Positions 35,256 to 45,928 of a stretch of DNA of 64,000 nt are shown here, piece after piece; positions within the stretch are counted from its first letter, which is position 1, and each line of letters opens with the position of its first letter. The translations under genes were made by a program, and so were the position numbers. Under the pieces are notes generated by a model. It did not search any database. It saw only the letters and a program-made list of their open reading frames with translations, and was not told where the DNA came from. Source of the DNA: Miscanthus floridulus (Eukaryota; Streptophyta; Magnoliopsida; Poales; Poaceae); the NCBI RefSeq assembly GCF_019320115.1, contig NC_089595.1, positions 111,182,461 through 111,246,460 of the forward strand. The letters are read 5' to 3'.

Positions 35256-36524
35256 TTTATGTAAAAGAAAGGGTGACCAAAACATATGCCAAACACAGTG
35301 CATCCGAAGGGCTAACCTACTCACACGACGCGACAGAGTACAAACACTGCCACGAGTCATCATTGCCGAGCAAGCAGCTCCGACTTTCCATGGCAGACCA
35401 CACGCGACCATGGGCGGCAGCAGGGGTATGCCCCTGTATGCCTGGGCATACCCATGATTTAGGAGAAAAAAATTAATATGTATAATATGCACTAATACAC
35501 AGGTTTATACGTATCTTGGAAGAGTCACTCGAAGGCCCAATACAACAAAAGTCTCTGGCAGCCCACGAACGAAGCCCCAGAATACATCTCCGTGACTCCG
35601 TCGCTCGGTCGCCCCTGCCCGGCGCCCCTTTCCCTGCTCGCGTGCAGCTTCACGGCGCGTTGCTGCCTGCCGTGTGCCTGACTGGCTGACGATTCATCAG
35701 CCGCCGCGCCCCACAAGCCGAAGCATTACACTCGATGATTCATCTGCCGCAATATCGCAAGAACTGAGCATCGACCCCGTCTACCGAGTGTCCTCTTCCT
35801 GCCTAGTGCCTTCTGATCTTAGCCTGCTTGTGACTCTGAATCTGTGCCTGGACTGGCTGGAGCAGGTAAGTTAATTAGACCTATAGAGTCCTGGCGTGCT
35901 AGCAAATTCTTAATTTAATAATTTACTAATGCTGTTGTCGGCTGATTTGATTTGTTTGTGTTTTCTTTTGTTCTAATTAGAGTGAAGGGCTGAAGACATT
36001 AGAGCATCTCCAAGAGTTTGCCAAAACTCACTTGCCAAATCTTGTGATTTGGCAAGTTGCTAAAACATATGGCAAGTGAAATTTTGTAGTCTCTCCAATA
36101 GTTTGCCATATGGGCTTGCCAAAACTTAAAAAGTAGGCCCACTTCCAAACCTCCGTCAACTAATTTTGTTCGACGCTTCACATGGCCGCCCACGACACTC
36201 CTCGCCTGGCACCCGCGACTCTTAGCCTGGCCGCGCGCCGCCACACATCGCCGCTTCCTGCAGCCGCCCAAATCTCATCCTCCGCTGGCCCCCAACATCG
36301 ATCTCTCATCCGGCCGGCAATCCTGTTCATCGAGCCAGCGAGTCCAAGGCGCGGCCATCTCCTCCAAGACCTCCAGGTGATGTTCCCATCGGTTCAGCAT
36401 CCAATGATCTAGGTTATACGTATTGCAATTTCTATATTCTTTAGTTTCTTGCAATATACTGAGGAAAGTTCCCATCCAATGATCTAGGTTGTATGAATTC
36501 CGGTACTTTTGTTAGTAAGGAATC

Positions 36525-37354
36525 ATGTCTAGGAAGAGATCCCTTTTTCGAAGACAGTTGGATGATTCAACATCCGATGATGATGATTTTGACATGTTAT
36601 CGGCTGCTGTAATTGTGGACTCCTTTGCCAATGCCAAAAAAAACACGGTGGCTCTGTCGAAGGCCATAGAGTTCTTCACCGTGATAGAGAAGGCGGCCAC
36701 GAGAGGTTGTTTCAAGATTACATGGCGGAGAATCCAACATATGGCCCTGAAATATTTCGTCGAAGGTACAGGATGTCTAGAGAGCTTTTCGTACGCATCA
36801 TGAATGCAGTTGAAGCACACGATGATTATTTTGTGCAGAAAAGGAACGCGGCTAATGTACTTGGATTGAGTTGCCTGCAAAAAGTCACTGCAGCAATGCG
36901 TATGCTCACTTATGGCGTTCCCGCTGATGCGACAGATGAGTACGTTCGCATTGGCGAAAGTACTGCACTAGAGAGCTTACGGAGGTTTGTTACTGCAATT
37001 GATGAAATATTTGGAGAAGAATACCTCAGATATCCCAATGAGGCGGACACAGCACGCTTACTTGCAATGGGTGAGCAACAAGGCTTTCCAGGGATGCTAG
37101 GGTCCATAGATTGTATGCATTGGGCGTGGAAGAACTGTCCATACGATAAACAGGGTCAATACAAGGGGAAAGAGGAGAAGCCCACTATCATTTTGGAGGC
37201 TGTTGCTTCGAACGACCTTTGGATATGGCACGCCTTTTTTGGAATGCCCGGCTCTCATAATGATATCAATGTTCTTCATAGGTCTCCGTTGTTTGATAAC
37301 TTGGCAGAAGGAAAAGCTCCAGAAGTCAATAACTTGAACTCCAAAGAAGCTTAA
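36525..37354 (+). pseudogene. Harbinger transposase (DDE_Tnp_4), frameshifted and truncated
   Basis: ATG 36525 opens MSRKRSLFRRQLDD... with an acidic stretch. The frame shifts near 36650-36705, and the conserved transposase continues as FQDYMAENPTYGPEIFRRRY...LGLSCLQKVTAAMRMLTYG. It reaches the first catalytic Asp (GSIDCMHW, near 37110) and the second (GSHNDIN, near 37265). It then leaves the family near 37325 and stops at 37354, so the C-terminal part with the catalytic Glu is missing. Mobilisation in cis is not possible. Confidence 0.85.
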
Positions 37355-37412
37355 ATAAATTTCATAATGGTTCAACAGTAACAACTGAAGTGACACAGTG
37401 CTGGATAACTAA

Positions 37413-37499
37413 ACTGAATTTAACAATAACTTGAACTCATTTGCTGGATACTAAACTAAATTTAACAATAACTTGAACTCATTTGCTGGATAACTAAAT
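37413..37499. repeat. 38-43 bp tandem duplication inside the Harbinger
   Basis: AATTTAACAATAACTTGAAC followed by TCATTTGCTGGATA occurs twice in tandem just after the truncated transposase. This may mark the deletion that removed the transposase C-terminus. Confidence 0.6.
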
Positions 37500-38614
37500 T
37501 TAATTTTCCTCCATCTTCTCCATAATCATCTTCTGCTTCTTCTCAACCCATGCACGCTGGGTCGGGGTGAGGGACGACATGTCTGCTAACATAATATCTT
37601 TTTCCTCTTTCAGTAGCTTCGCTTCTGCTTTTTTTTCTTCACTTGCAACCCGTTTCTTCTCTAGCTCTAGAGCAGCCTTCTCTACCTCTAGTGAAGCCAT
37701 GAACCTTGCTTCTTTGGCCTTCTCCAAAACCTCCCTCTTTGCCATCATCTTATCCAAAGCTTCCATGCAAGCCTCGCCACCACCACGCTTCATATTTGCT
37801 TTTACCTTCTTTATCCCATCTGACCTTTTCTTTGGTAAGGTTTGTTCATCTTCAGCTTCTATGAGAGCATCATTATGTGTGGCATCATTATGTGTGCCAT
37901 CATCATATGTGGCTCCTTCATCCCTCGGCCTGGAACTCTTCTGTTTTTTCTTGCTTGCTTGCTTCTCTTTCTCCACCTCAGCTAGTTCTATCATCTTCAA
38001 TTTCCACTTGTCTTCCCCCTTCAATATTTTCCAACAGTGTAAAAGACCAAAAGTTTTGTCGTCCTTGTCCCATTCCACATACAATTTTTTTGCTTCAATA
38101 ATCTGTAAAGGGATATTGTCAGTGCATATATCATTTATAAAAAAACCAAATTAAAGTAAAACAACACATGTTTGCATACCTTGTCATCAATAGTTAACCC
38201 ACTTTGATTCCTACGTAGAATGGCCTCATAGCATGAACAAAACTTGTTCACTTGCAATTGAATTGTCAGCCACCTATGCATAATACTGCTCACTGTCCTC
38301 TCATCAGGAGTTTCCTTGTGTTCCTCATAATAGGCATGAATTCGTCCCCAAAAAGATGAACGAGTTTGATTGGCACCGTGAATGGGATCTTTGCTTACAT
38401 TCAACCAGCCCGAGCATATAATTTCATCTTCCTGCCAATGGAAATTCTTTTTCCTCTTGGCTGCTCCCGGCTTTGTACTGCGGCTAACTTGCAGTTCGTC
38501 ATGAGGTTGAGTGTCTTGAGTTAATCCAATGTCCATGTCTTCCAAACTAGCACCAGCTTCAACTTCTCCAAGAATGTTCGACAAGAAATTTGGGTCATCT
38601 ACTTGCATCTCCAT
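37500..38614 (-). CDS. Harbinger ORF1, Myb/SANT-like DNA-binding protein
   Basis: Two exons on the minus strand: 38614-38180 and 38102-37500, with intron 38179-38103 (GTATGC...TTACAG). The join is in frame (...LTIDDK/IIEAKKLYVEW...) and predicts 345 aa with no stop. The N-terminal half has a basic patch (AAKRKKNFHW) and a trihelix-like Myb/SANT region (WQEDEIICSGWLNVSKDP, WGRIHAYYEEH). The C-terminal half has a highly charged Lys/Glu coiled coil. Harbinger ORF1 proteins bind element DNA and assist transposase (family knowledge). The start MEMQVDD at 38614 is chosen over upstream in-frame residues because it fits family-like length. Confidence 0.75.
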
Positions 38615-39343
38615 TCCTATAAAAAAAATACAACTACCACTAATTAACAAGAAGAACTAGGTTGCTGTTTTGTTTCAGTACAAAAAATACAAATCAAGGC
38701 ATGAATGGTAGGTGAATCTACCACTACCACATATGAAACCTAGCACGCAACAAAAATCAACCCTAGCAGAATCATTCAAGGCATATGAACCATCATCGCT
38801 GAATCCAATCAAGGCATATGAACCATCATCGCTGAACCCAATCAAGGCATATGAACCCTAGGGGAACCAAATCAAGGCATGGAGTTGGACTGAGATTAGA
38901 TCAAGGATGACGTACCTCAGGATCGGGAGTAGGGCGGCCACCGCGACTGTGTCTGTTCGAGTCCAGGAGGCACTTCGCGATGGGATCTGGATCCAGTCCT
39001 CGCGAGGAAGACGTCGGCGCAGCTGGCTCTTCGAGTCGCGCCAGGGATATATGAAGCGGTACGAGGCCTGGGTGGCGAGGGAAACGCAGGGTGAAAGTTC
39101 CATCTGTGCGCGGGAGAGGAGGCGGGGCCGGCAATTCACGCGATGGCAACGCGATGGCAAGTCCCCTACCGCACGCAAATATGCGCGTGAACGACCGGTG
39201 GATGGCAAGTTGGGAAAATTTGCCAAGCCATATGCCAAACTGTTGGAGTTTGATTTTTCTAGTTTTGCCAAAAAACCAAGGATAGCAAGTGGTTTTGGCA
39301 AACTCTTGGAGATGCTCTTAGACATTTAAGCATGGGACTTGAT

Positions 39344-39348
<5 letters not shown>

Positions 39349-39393
<45 letters not shown>
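39349..39393. repeat. (AC)n microsatellite
   Basis: About 45 bp of AC repeat lie in the right arm of the hAT-like element, 30 bp outside the Harbinger end. Confidence 0.95.
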
Positions 39394-39394
<1 letters not shown>

Positions 39395-40122
39395 TGAATT
39401 TATTTAAATTAATTCAATCCACATCATGTCTACTAGAAATAGAAAATATGATTCTTGAGGTTAGTAATATTTTTACTGTATTTCTACATATGGTACAAAA
39501 GAATACATATTAAAGTTATAAATTTAAGTGAAAGTATGTCTATAATACATGTTAAAGTCATATATTTCACTGAAGCTATGATTTAATTTTATTAGCCATA
39601 CAACTTGTATAAACTTTAGGGCCCCGATTTATCGTCGCTCCAGCCTCAAATTTCTCGAGACAGCCCCGAGCACGGAGCACCTCCCCTACTCCTGCGACCG
39701 GCACCGCCGGGCAGCACCTCGCCACGTCCCCCACTCCAGCCGACTCGCCCCCTGCACTCCCCCTCGCCGGCTCGATCGGTCGCCCCCTGCGGGCTGCGGC
39801 CCTTGCCCTTTTCCTTGTTGCGGCTGCTTCAAAATTTTATACATGTGGCATACCCAGCCATAAATTCCTGGCTCCGCCACTGCACGCGACCCACCCTCCG
39901 ACGGGCCCGAAGCAAGACAACGCGACCAATATGTGTCTGTCGGCTCTCCAGAGCCGTGTACAGGCCCCTATCGGCTATTGGGAGGTCAATATCGGACCGA
40001 TAGGCCTCCTATCGGACTTCCAGCGCCCGACAGACTACTAGATTTATAATTTTTCTTATCCGAATGCTACATTTGCGATTAATAATTAAAATAATGTTAT
40101 TTAAAAAAATTCCTACAACAAC

Positions 40123-40773
40123 ATGACCAAGAAGTTTGTCGTGGACCTGCATATCAACGGCAGCACCCCATACCGCGTCAACGCGAACGTCAACCTTACA
40201 AGCTTGCCGAAGACAGTGGCCAAGGGCACCATGGGGTACATCGATCCGGAGTTCGTCAACACGCACCGCCGGAGCACGGAGTCAGACATCTATAGCTTCG
40301 GCATCGTCCTGCTTGAGATGGTCTCCGGCCGGCCACCCGTGGACCGCCGGGATCCGTCTTTCTTTCTGCTCAAGTGGGTAGAGACCTTGTACTGCCAAGC
40401 CGTTGGCCGCATCCTGGACGCGGCTGACACACGGTTGCGGGGAGACGAAGCCGACGACCGGCAGATGCAGCGCGCTCTGCTCGTGGGGCTCTGGTGCACG
40501 CACCGTGACCCTGAGCAGCGACCATCCATCGCGGAGGCCATGCAGGCCCTGCAGTCCGAGGAGTGGAAGTTGCCTGTGCTCTCGTTACACATGTACAGCA
40601 GGCTGGCGACGTCGCCATATGCTGGCATCGTTGCCTCCACGGGCGTCGACTCTGGTGTCTCCGGATGCTCCTTCTCTAGCGGCGTCCGCTCGGCAGACAC
40701 CGCTGGGACGACGACAGGCTCGTCGGAATCGTTTGGAAATTTAGCGGTTCCGCCACCGCATTCCAAGTGGTAG
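40123..40773 (+). pseudogene. Lectin-receptor-kinase-like C-terminal kinase fragment
   Basis: The open frame of 216 aa carries the C-lobe of a Ser/Thr receptor kinase: GTMGYIDPEFVNTHRRSTES (activation-segment end), DIYSFGIVLLEMVSGRPP (subdomain IX), LLVGLWCTHRDPEQRPSIAE (subdomain XI with the conserved Arg), and a Ser/Thr/Gly-rich tail. Plant L-type LecRKs share this pattern (from memory). The glycine loop, catalytic Lys, HRD and DFG are absent. The first 30 residues (TKKFVVDLHINGSTPYR...) do not look like kinase sequence, so the 5' end is foreign or rearranged. It is GC-rich like a host gene. Kinase activity is not possible. Confidence 0.7.
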
Positions 40774-41184
40774 TAATTGTGTCCGGTTTAACTAAACTGC
40801 TGCTTGTCGCTGCTCCCAGGTAGGAGTCTACATGTACTGTAATGTACTGTATGTAGTTGATCAATCTCTGATGATTCCTGTTCAAGTATTTTTCTCGTTT
40901 CACAATATCTCTGTTTGCTACGGCTGTGCTTTCTACTCCACGTACGTATTGGCAGATGAAGCAAGTTTCAGCTTTGTTTTATTACTTGCGTCCTGCTAGA
41001 TCAGTTTAGCTTATCCTTAGATGGCCGCTCCGTTTATTATATATATGTATTTTTTGAAACAATGACAGGAGCTCTGCCTCTTAATTAAGACGAAAGAATC
41101 TATATCTGTTATAAAGATAACCCCCACTATCTATTCTATCTCATTCCACAGCGATCCACGTCATCATCAGCTAGCACAGATTAA
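40774..41184. other. Downstream of the kinase fragment, no gene
   Basis: AT-rich sequence with possible 3'-UTR character (GTACTGTAATGTACTGTATG) and no supported gene. 41099-41140 (TCTATATCTG...CCCCCACTAT) faintly recalls a Helitron 5' end but is not called. Confidence 0.3.
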
Positions 41185-42083
41185 GGGGGTGTTTGGTAGC
41201 GATTCTAGAACTGATTTAGGAGCTGTTTTGCGTCATCCGTTACCAAACGGGTGAAAAAAAACACTCCTCGCGCCGAAAAACGCGGTCTCACAGCGTAGTT
41301 TTGGCAGACGGGGCCGAAAAATGTAGCTCCCCCGGCTCCCTCAAACTGGTTCACGAGCCAAATTACCTATTTGCCCTTGATTTTACCCAAAAATCACATC
41401 CTATCCGCCACCCTCCCCAATCCCCATGCACGCAGCATCCCTCTCCGTTGCGTCCTCTTCCTTGGGGCGACAAAGCACGGACGATGACATTGCTCCATGG
41501 ATCCCCGGCCGCCTGGGAGGAGTGACGGCGATTGGGTCATGGAAACCAATAGATCGGGCGGTGCTCAAGCTGATCCGAGCGTGGAGCAAGAAGTCCAATG
41601 CAGGGGCGGCTCGTGGCTGGAAGGGCCACCGGCGGTAGGCATGTCCAGCCTCCTCGTCGGTGCTTCAGGCGGCTGCGCTGGAGGAGGCCTGGGTGCCGGC
41701 GCAGGCACCGGGCCCCTAGCCTGGCCGTGGTCGGGTGCCCCCCCCCCCCTCCCCCCGCCAGCGCCTCGTGGATGGGCCCGCCTCCGGGCGGCGGCGCATC
41801 GCCGAGCATGCCCCTGAGTTGCCTATAATTTATATTAACTTTTATTTCAAAAGCACTCAAATATAGAAACATCTACAAAATACAACTCAAAGATTATGGC
41901 AAGTAATGTACAAGGAGCATCTTGGACATTTCTCCTCTCTTAGCCATTCGTCCCAAGACAGGAGAAGCTGTTCAGCCAAACGGTTTTTTCAAAACAGCTT
42001 CACTTCACCAGAGAATCTACTCTACCGGACAAGCTGTAGCTGAGGCTGTTTTTGGCACAGTCGGAGCTATACCAAACGGCCTC
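41185..42083. mobile_element. Tourist/PIF-like non-autonomous element, 899 bp
   Basis: Ends GGGGGTGTTTGGTA and TACCAAACGGCCTC are imperfect inverted repeats. They are flanked by TAA at 41182-41184 and 42084-42086. The interior is GC-rich (41400-41815) and may include captured host sequence, but no protein family is recognisable. Its overlapping short ORFs are composition-driven. Confidence 0.7.
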
Positions 42084-42086
42084 TAA

Positions 42087-42350
42087 GGGCGCGTTTAGTT
42101 GGCCGGAATTTGGAGGTGCAAAGTTTGCATAGTGTCAGATTCCATACTGTAGCATTTCGTTTGTATTTGGTAATAATTATTCAACCGTTGACTAATTAGG
42201 CTCAAAATATTCGTCTCGCAAAGTACAACTAAACTGTGCAATTAGTTTTTAATTTCGTCTACTTTTAGTATTCCATGCATGTACCGCAAGTTTGATGTGA
42301 CGGATAATCTTCTTTTTGCATAGTATCAAAGTTGGGAACTAAACGAGGGC
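42087..42350. mobile_element. Tourist-like MITE abutting the previous element
   Basis: This 264-bp element starts GGGCGCGTTTAGTT and ends AACTAAACGAGGGC. It is flanked by TAA at 42084-42086 (shared with the left neighbour) and 42351-42353. The interior words (TTCAACCGTTGACTAATTAG, TCGTCTCGCAAAGT) are those of a very common grass MITE. Confidence 0.85.
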
Positions 42351-42387
42351 TAAGTGAAAAACCTTTACTGTACCAATCCAATCCAAT

Positions 42388-42510
42388 CAACCGTGCAGGA
42401 TGAGCTCTAGTGTGTGTGCCTTTTATCAGCGCTGACGAGTGAACTGCCGCACTGTCGGCATTGACCAGGTCCAAGCCTCAACGCTGCACGTCCTCCACGT
42501 CGCGCGCGTG
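42388..42510. repeat. Dispersed segment, copy 2 (partner 34111-34220)
   Basis: Matches copy 1 with about 12 extra bases (AGTGTGTGTGCC) after GAGCTC. It continues into host-like sequence with a TATA box at 43394 once the LINE-like insertion is discounted. Confidence 0.7.
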
Positions 42511-42581
42511 GAGCTGGAGCTCTGCCGCGCCAGCGGCGTTAGCAGCAAATTCAAAATCAAATTGGAGAGCGCCAAGTCTCT

Positions 42582-43352
42582 CTTTTTTTCGAGGAAAGAA
42601 GAATTATATTATATGATAACCGGATATATCAACACGTTACAAGCACTCTGGATTACAAAATAGTATTCACGTTGTGAATAGCACAACTCAAAACCTAAAC
42701 TGTTAGACGCTTTGCAGTGTGGAAGACCGTACAAGCAAACACTCGGCAAATGCCCTGAGAACAAATGTCCAACGAACGACGGCCAACATTCTTGTAGGCG
42801 GAATTGAGGAACTTCTTATTTCTGGTGTCTTTCTTCTTCTTCTTTCTGCCACCGAAGAATGAGGAAGACTGATCTGAAAATTATTCTCTCTAGTCCTTCA
42901 TCGTGGCCAGATCTAACCACAACAAAACGGAGAAGAGACCGGAGAAAATTATTCCATAGCGGCGACATCATCTCCGCCTTGATGCCGCCGTCCGGAAACA
43001 AAAGTCTCTATGTCGTCATGTCGATGAAAATGCTGACGCCGAAGTTATCGCCCTCATCTCCAACGGAGCCGCCATGGAGAAGACGATTCCACCCTTCACC
43101 GTCGCCGGGGAGGAGAAGGAGGAGATAAAACTCCAATGGCAAGAAATTTGGCATGGAGAGACATTAACTCTAATGACTCCATCTACTAGGAAAAACTTAT
43201 TAAAAATAATGGATCTCCACTTCCTTCAGCCCCCGGCGAGATGCCGAAGGGGAAGGGAGGGGGACCAGCGATGGTGGACGGCGGGGAGCGGCGGCGGCAC
43301 TAGGGCAGGAGTCACCGAGTCGCTCTTCGATTAGTTTCCCTAGGAGGAACCT
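42582..43352 (-). mobile_element. LINE-like retroposon with 17-bp target duplication
   Basis: The 17-bp word GAGAGCGCCAAGTCTCT flanks a 771-bp insert (42565-42581 and 43353-43369). On the minus strand the insert ends in an A-run (plus T-run at 42583-42589). A long duplication plus a 3' A tail indicates target-primed reverse transcription. No RT is encoded. The minus-strand 5' part is GC-rich, resembling a LINE 5'-UTR, so this may be an internally deleted or non-autonomous LINE. Confidence 0.8.
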
Positions 43353-43393
43353 GAGAGCGCCAAGTCTCTAAACAATTGTTGTTCACTTGGTTC

Positions 43394-43402
43394 TATAAAT
43401 AG
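43394..43402 (+). promoter_or_regulatory. Candidate TATA box
   Basis: TATAAATAG is a near-perfect plant TATA box, 25 bp right of the LINE-like element's target duplication. No convincing coding sequence follows within 600 bp, so it may be an orphan promoter of a lost gene. Confidence 0.4.
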
Positions 43403-44026
43403 AGAGTACGGCGGGCCTACAGACCCTCCTGGGGCACCCAAAGCACCCTGTTGGCCATAAGAAGCAAGGCCAATAAGCTTGGCTTATAGCCAAGCCATGT
43501 CATTTGGAGACGAGCTTAATAGATCATTCATACAACAGTTAGTCTCTTCACTTTGTTTCAAAACATTTATTTTATTAGTAAGGGTCCCACCACCACGTCC
43601 GTCCGGCCGCCCACACATTCTTTGCACGGGAGGCCCACAACCTGCATCTGCAGTGACAAGCATGGCTGGAAGCGGGCGCGTGCTAGGCGCTTGATGCATC
43701 GGGACGTGCGTTCAGCCGGTCGACGGACCCGTCGACCATCCTCTTCTCTCTCCTCTTTTCTCTCTCTTCCACGTCAGATTTTGCTTAGCTGTCATGTACC
43801 TGCTCTAAGGGTATATACAACCCACGGACAAGGGCTGTCTGCAAGTTTTTGGAATTCACGACACAGATAGCTAAATAGACATTTCATACATCACATAGAT
43901 AAGGGTTGTCTGTTTGACTGTCTGCAAGCTATTTAACGTTTGTATTTAACTATGATCAATTATGAGTACTATTTTTGTATACTATTGTGTTGCTAATTGA
44001 TACGTGGAGTATGATTGCAAATTTTT
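43403..44026. other. Gene-free stretch with probable MITE remnant
   Basis: 43700-43812 (CTCTTCTCTCTCCTCTTTTC...CTGCTCTAAGG) resembles 49240-49327, suggesting related MITE fragments. No gene is supported. Confidence 0.35.
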
Positions 44027-44282
44027 TAAGATCCATCAATATAAGTAATATATTATACATGACTTCTGAGAGAGCTGCATTGTACACATACTGGAACAGA
44101 AAAAAATGAAAGCAATACAAGGAGCCATTTTTTAAGATCCATCAATATAAGTAATATTAATATATTATACATGACTTCAGAGAAAGCTGCATTGTACACA
44201 TACTGGAACAGAAAAAAAATAAAAGCAATACAAAGAGCCATTCAGTCATCACTATAAGGAGCCATTCAGTCATCACTATAAG
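44027..44282. repeat. Tandem duplication of about 106 bp with a short satellite
   Basis: TTTAAGATCCATCAATATAA through AGGAGCCATT occurs at 44027-44131 and again at 44132-44244 with small indels. GGAGCCATTCAGTCATCACT then repeats twice. Confidence 0.85.
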
Positions 44283-44759
44283 AAAGCAGTATATATCCAC
44301 ACCTTGCATAACTTTCAGAAAAAAAAGAAAGGTAGATGCATAACTTTCAGTTAAACATAGAACACTAGTAGCCTATATATCGTCCACACCTTGCAGAACC
44401 AAACCAATCACTTAGTGGCAATCTGATTGTTGCCATCATGTTGAACCTCGAAGGAGATAGATGGAAAATACATAAGCTTCCTGTCATTGGCCACAAAAAA
44501 CAGAAACAATCAGAAATGTAATGCATTCAGTAACTGAAACTGAAAACTGAAGAAGGCAAAGGATGACAATGTTCAGAGCATACATGAATCTCAGGAAAAA
44601 AAAAAGATCTGATAGTAGTTCACAGTTTCAGAACTACAACAGTTACTAGATGACAGGAAGTGGAGATTGCATAGTTTCAGCAACATTGGATAGTATGTTT
44701 TTGACCTCTATGTTTTCTGTGAAACAATAGATTTCGAAAGAGTGGGAAATCACCAGCAG
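44283..44759. other. No gene seen
   Basis: AT-rich sequence without supported coding, RNA or element ends. AATAGATTTCGAAAG occurs twice (44727, 44766), which may belong to the edge of the following repeat region. Confidence 0.4.
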
Positions 44760-45130
44760 AAACAATAGATTTCGAAAGGGTCGGCAGGCTGCCCAGAACA
44801 AATCGCCAGCAGAAAAAAGACACCATCAGGCTGCCGTTCCAACAATCTCCAAAACACAACGCCGCTAGGCTGGCGCCGCAGTGCCGCTCCGACAAACCGG
44901 AAGAGTGCTGTCAGGCTGCCGTTGTACATGGGATCGCCGCCGTTCTGAAGAAAAGCTCCGTCAGGCTGCTGAAAAGGAGGCCGGATCAAAGTGCCGTCAG
45001 GCTGCGCAAACCCCCCGGGGAGGGGCAACCAGAGCACCGTCAGGCTGCTGGCCAGAAAGGGCCGACAAGCTGCCGGAGTGCTGAACTGAAGACACCATTC
45101 GAAGGTCCGTCAGGCTGCTGGCCAGATATG
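44760..45130 (-). repeat. Irregular repeat array encoding QPDG words
   Basis: On the minus strand CAGCCTGACGG recurs about seven times at spacings of roughly 35-60 bp (plus-strand GTCAGGCTGC). One frame (45037-44750) reads FAQPDGTLIRPP, FQQPDGAFLQNG, RQPSGVVFWRLLE, RQPDGVFFLLAI. Whether this was a repetitive protein or a GC-rich minisatellite cannot be decided from one copy. No start codon context or homologue is recognised. Confidence 0.5.
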
Positions 45131-45928
45131 ACCGGGATGCTGCCGGACTGAAAAGCAAACAACTGTAAGTTGCTGCACTTGCATATACGTGCAGAGATAC
45201 GGCGAGTATGCCGGAGATCGACGGAGAGTCGGAGACAAGGCATGTCAGGTTCTGAGCTGCCTGGAGCACATCGCCAACATCAGGCTCCTCACCTGCAAAT
45301 CTGCAACCTTGTTAGCCCCTGCAGCAGTACCCGTTGTGCGCTGCGTTTGGATGTCGCACGGTAAGAAGCTGTATTGTTCACGCCTTGTCATTGTTCCTTC
45401 TCTGGTTCTAATCTTCAAGGCTTCACCGGCAACTCTGCATGTTCTGGTGAACGGCCGACAGACAAAGCTGCGGTCGATCTCTCTGTTCTCATAAACGGTC
45501 GGCAGATAAAGCTGCTCTGTCCTCATGTTCTCATGAACGGCTAGGCCATATCGCTGCGGATGAGTAGCGCGTATGGATCTTGCCTGGTAATTGGTAAACA
45601 AAGGTAAACGACCAATACAAAATCGGTGGACGCACTTGGCTCCACTCAATTAAAATCTATGGTAAAAATTGGTTTGGACACGATCTGGACTCTATCCAAT
45701 TATATATGGTCCATGCTACGAAATTGGTTAGACATGTATTGCCTCTAACCCGGTCATAATCATGGTATAAAATTGATATGGATACGGATTGGCTTCATAC
45801 ATATGATAAATAGAAGAAGAAAAAAACGTCAAGAACATGCATACTTGACACATTGGAGAGTATGTCCATTTGTTTAGCTCAGATCAGCTAGCAAATCTAG
45901 ATACATTCTTGCATGAAACCCGAGGTAA
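45131..45928. other. Gene-free region with a small direct repeat
   Basis: TTCTSRTRAACGGYYG-like words with AAAGCTGC repeat about three times at roughly 50-bp spacing (45437-45545). Nothing else is supported. Confidence 0.4.

Larger units (their letters stand above)
36002..39317. mobile_element. PIF/Harbinger transposon, complete ends, dead transposase
   Basis: A 3316-bp element with a perfect 25-bp terminal inverted repeat beginning GAGCATCTCCAAGAG, flanked by TTA on both sides (35999-36001, 39318-39320), as is standard for PIF/Harbinger. It encodes the two proteins typical of the superfamily in convergent orientation: a transposase (plus strand, broken) and a Myb/SANT-like protein (minus strand, apparently intact). 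Repeated TTTGGCAA words form subterminal repeats. Confidence 0.93.
35409..39882. mobile_element. hAT-like element hosting a Harbinger insertion
   Basis: Identical 8-bp flanks CACGCGAC lie at 35401-35408 and 39883-39890. The ends are imperfect inverted repeats: CATGGGCGGCAGCAGG against CAGTGGCGGAGCCAGG (right end complemented), each followed by GGGTATGCC-type sequence. Eight-bp duplications and CA..GGCGG ends fit plant hAT-type non-autonomous elements. Without the Harbinger (36002-39317) it is about 1.16 kb and has no transposase. It also holds a (AC)n run. Confidence 0.65.

Noticed and set aside
41099..41140. Helitron 5' end
   Set aside because: It only loosely resembles the TC...CTACTA-type start, and the sole candidate 3' end (35255) lies upstream in the wrong order.
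43479..43870. Gene downstream of the TATA box at 43394
   Set aside because: Short overlapping ORFs on both strands and MITE-like sequence. No family match.
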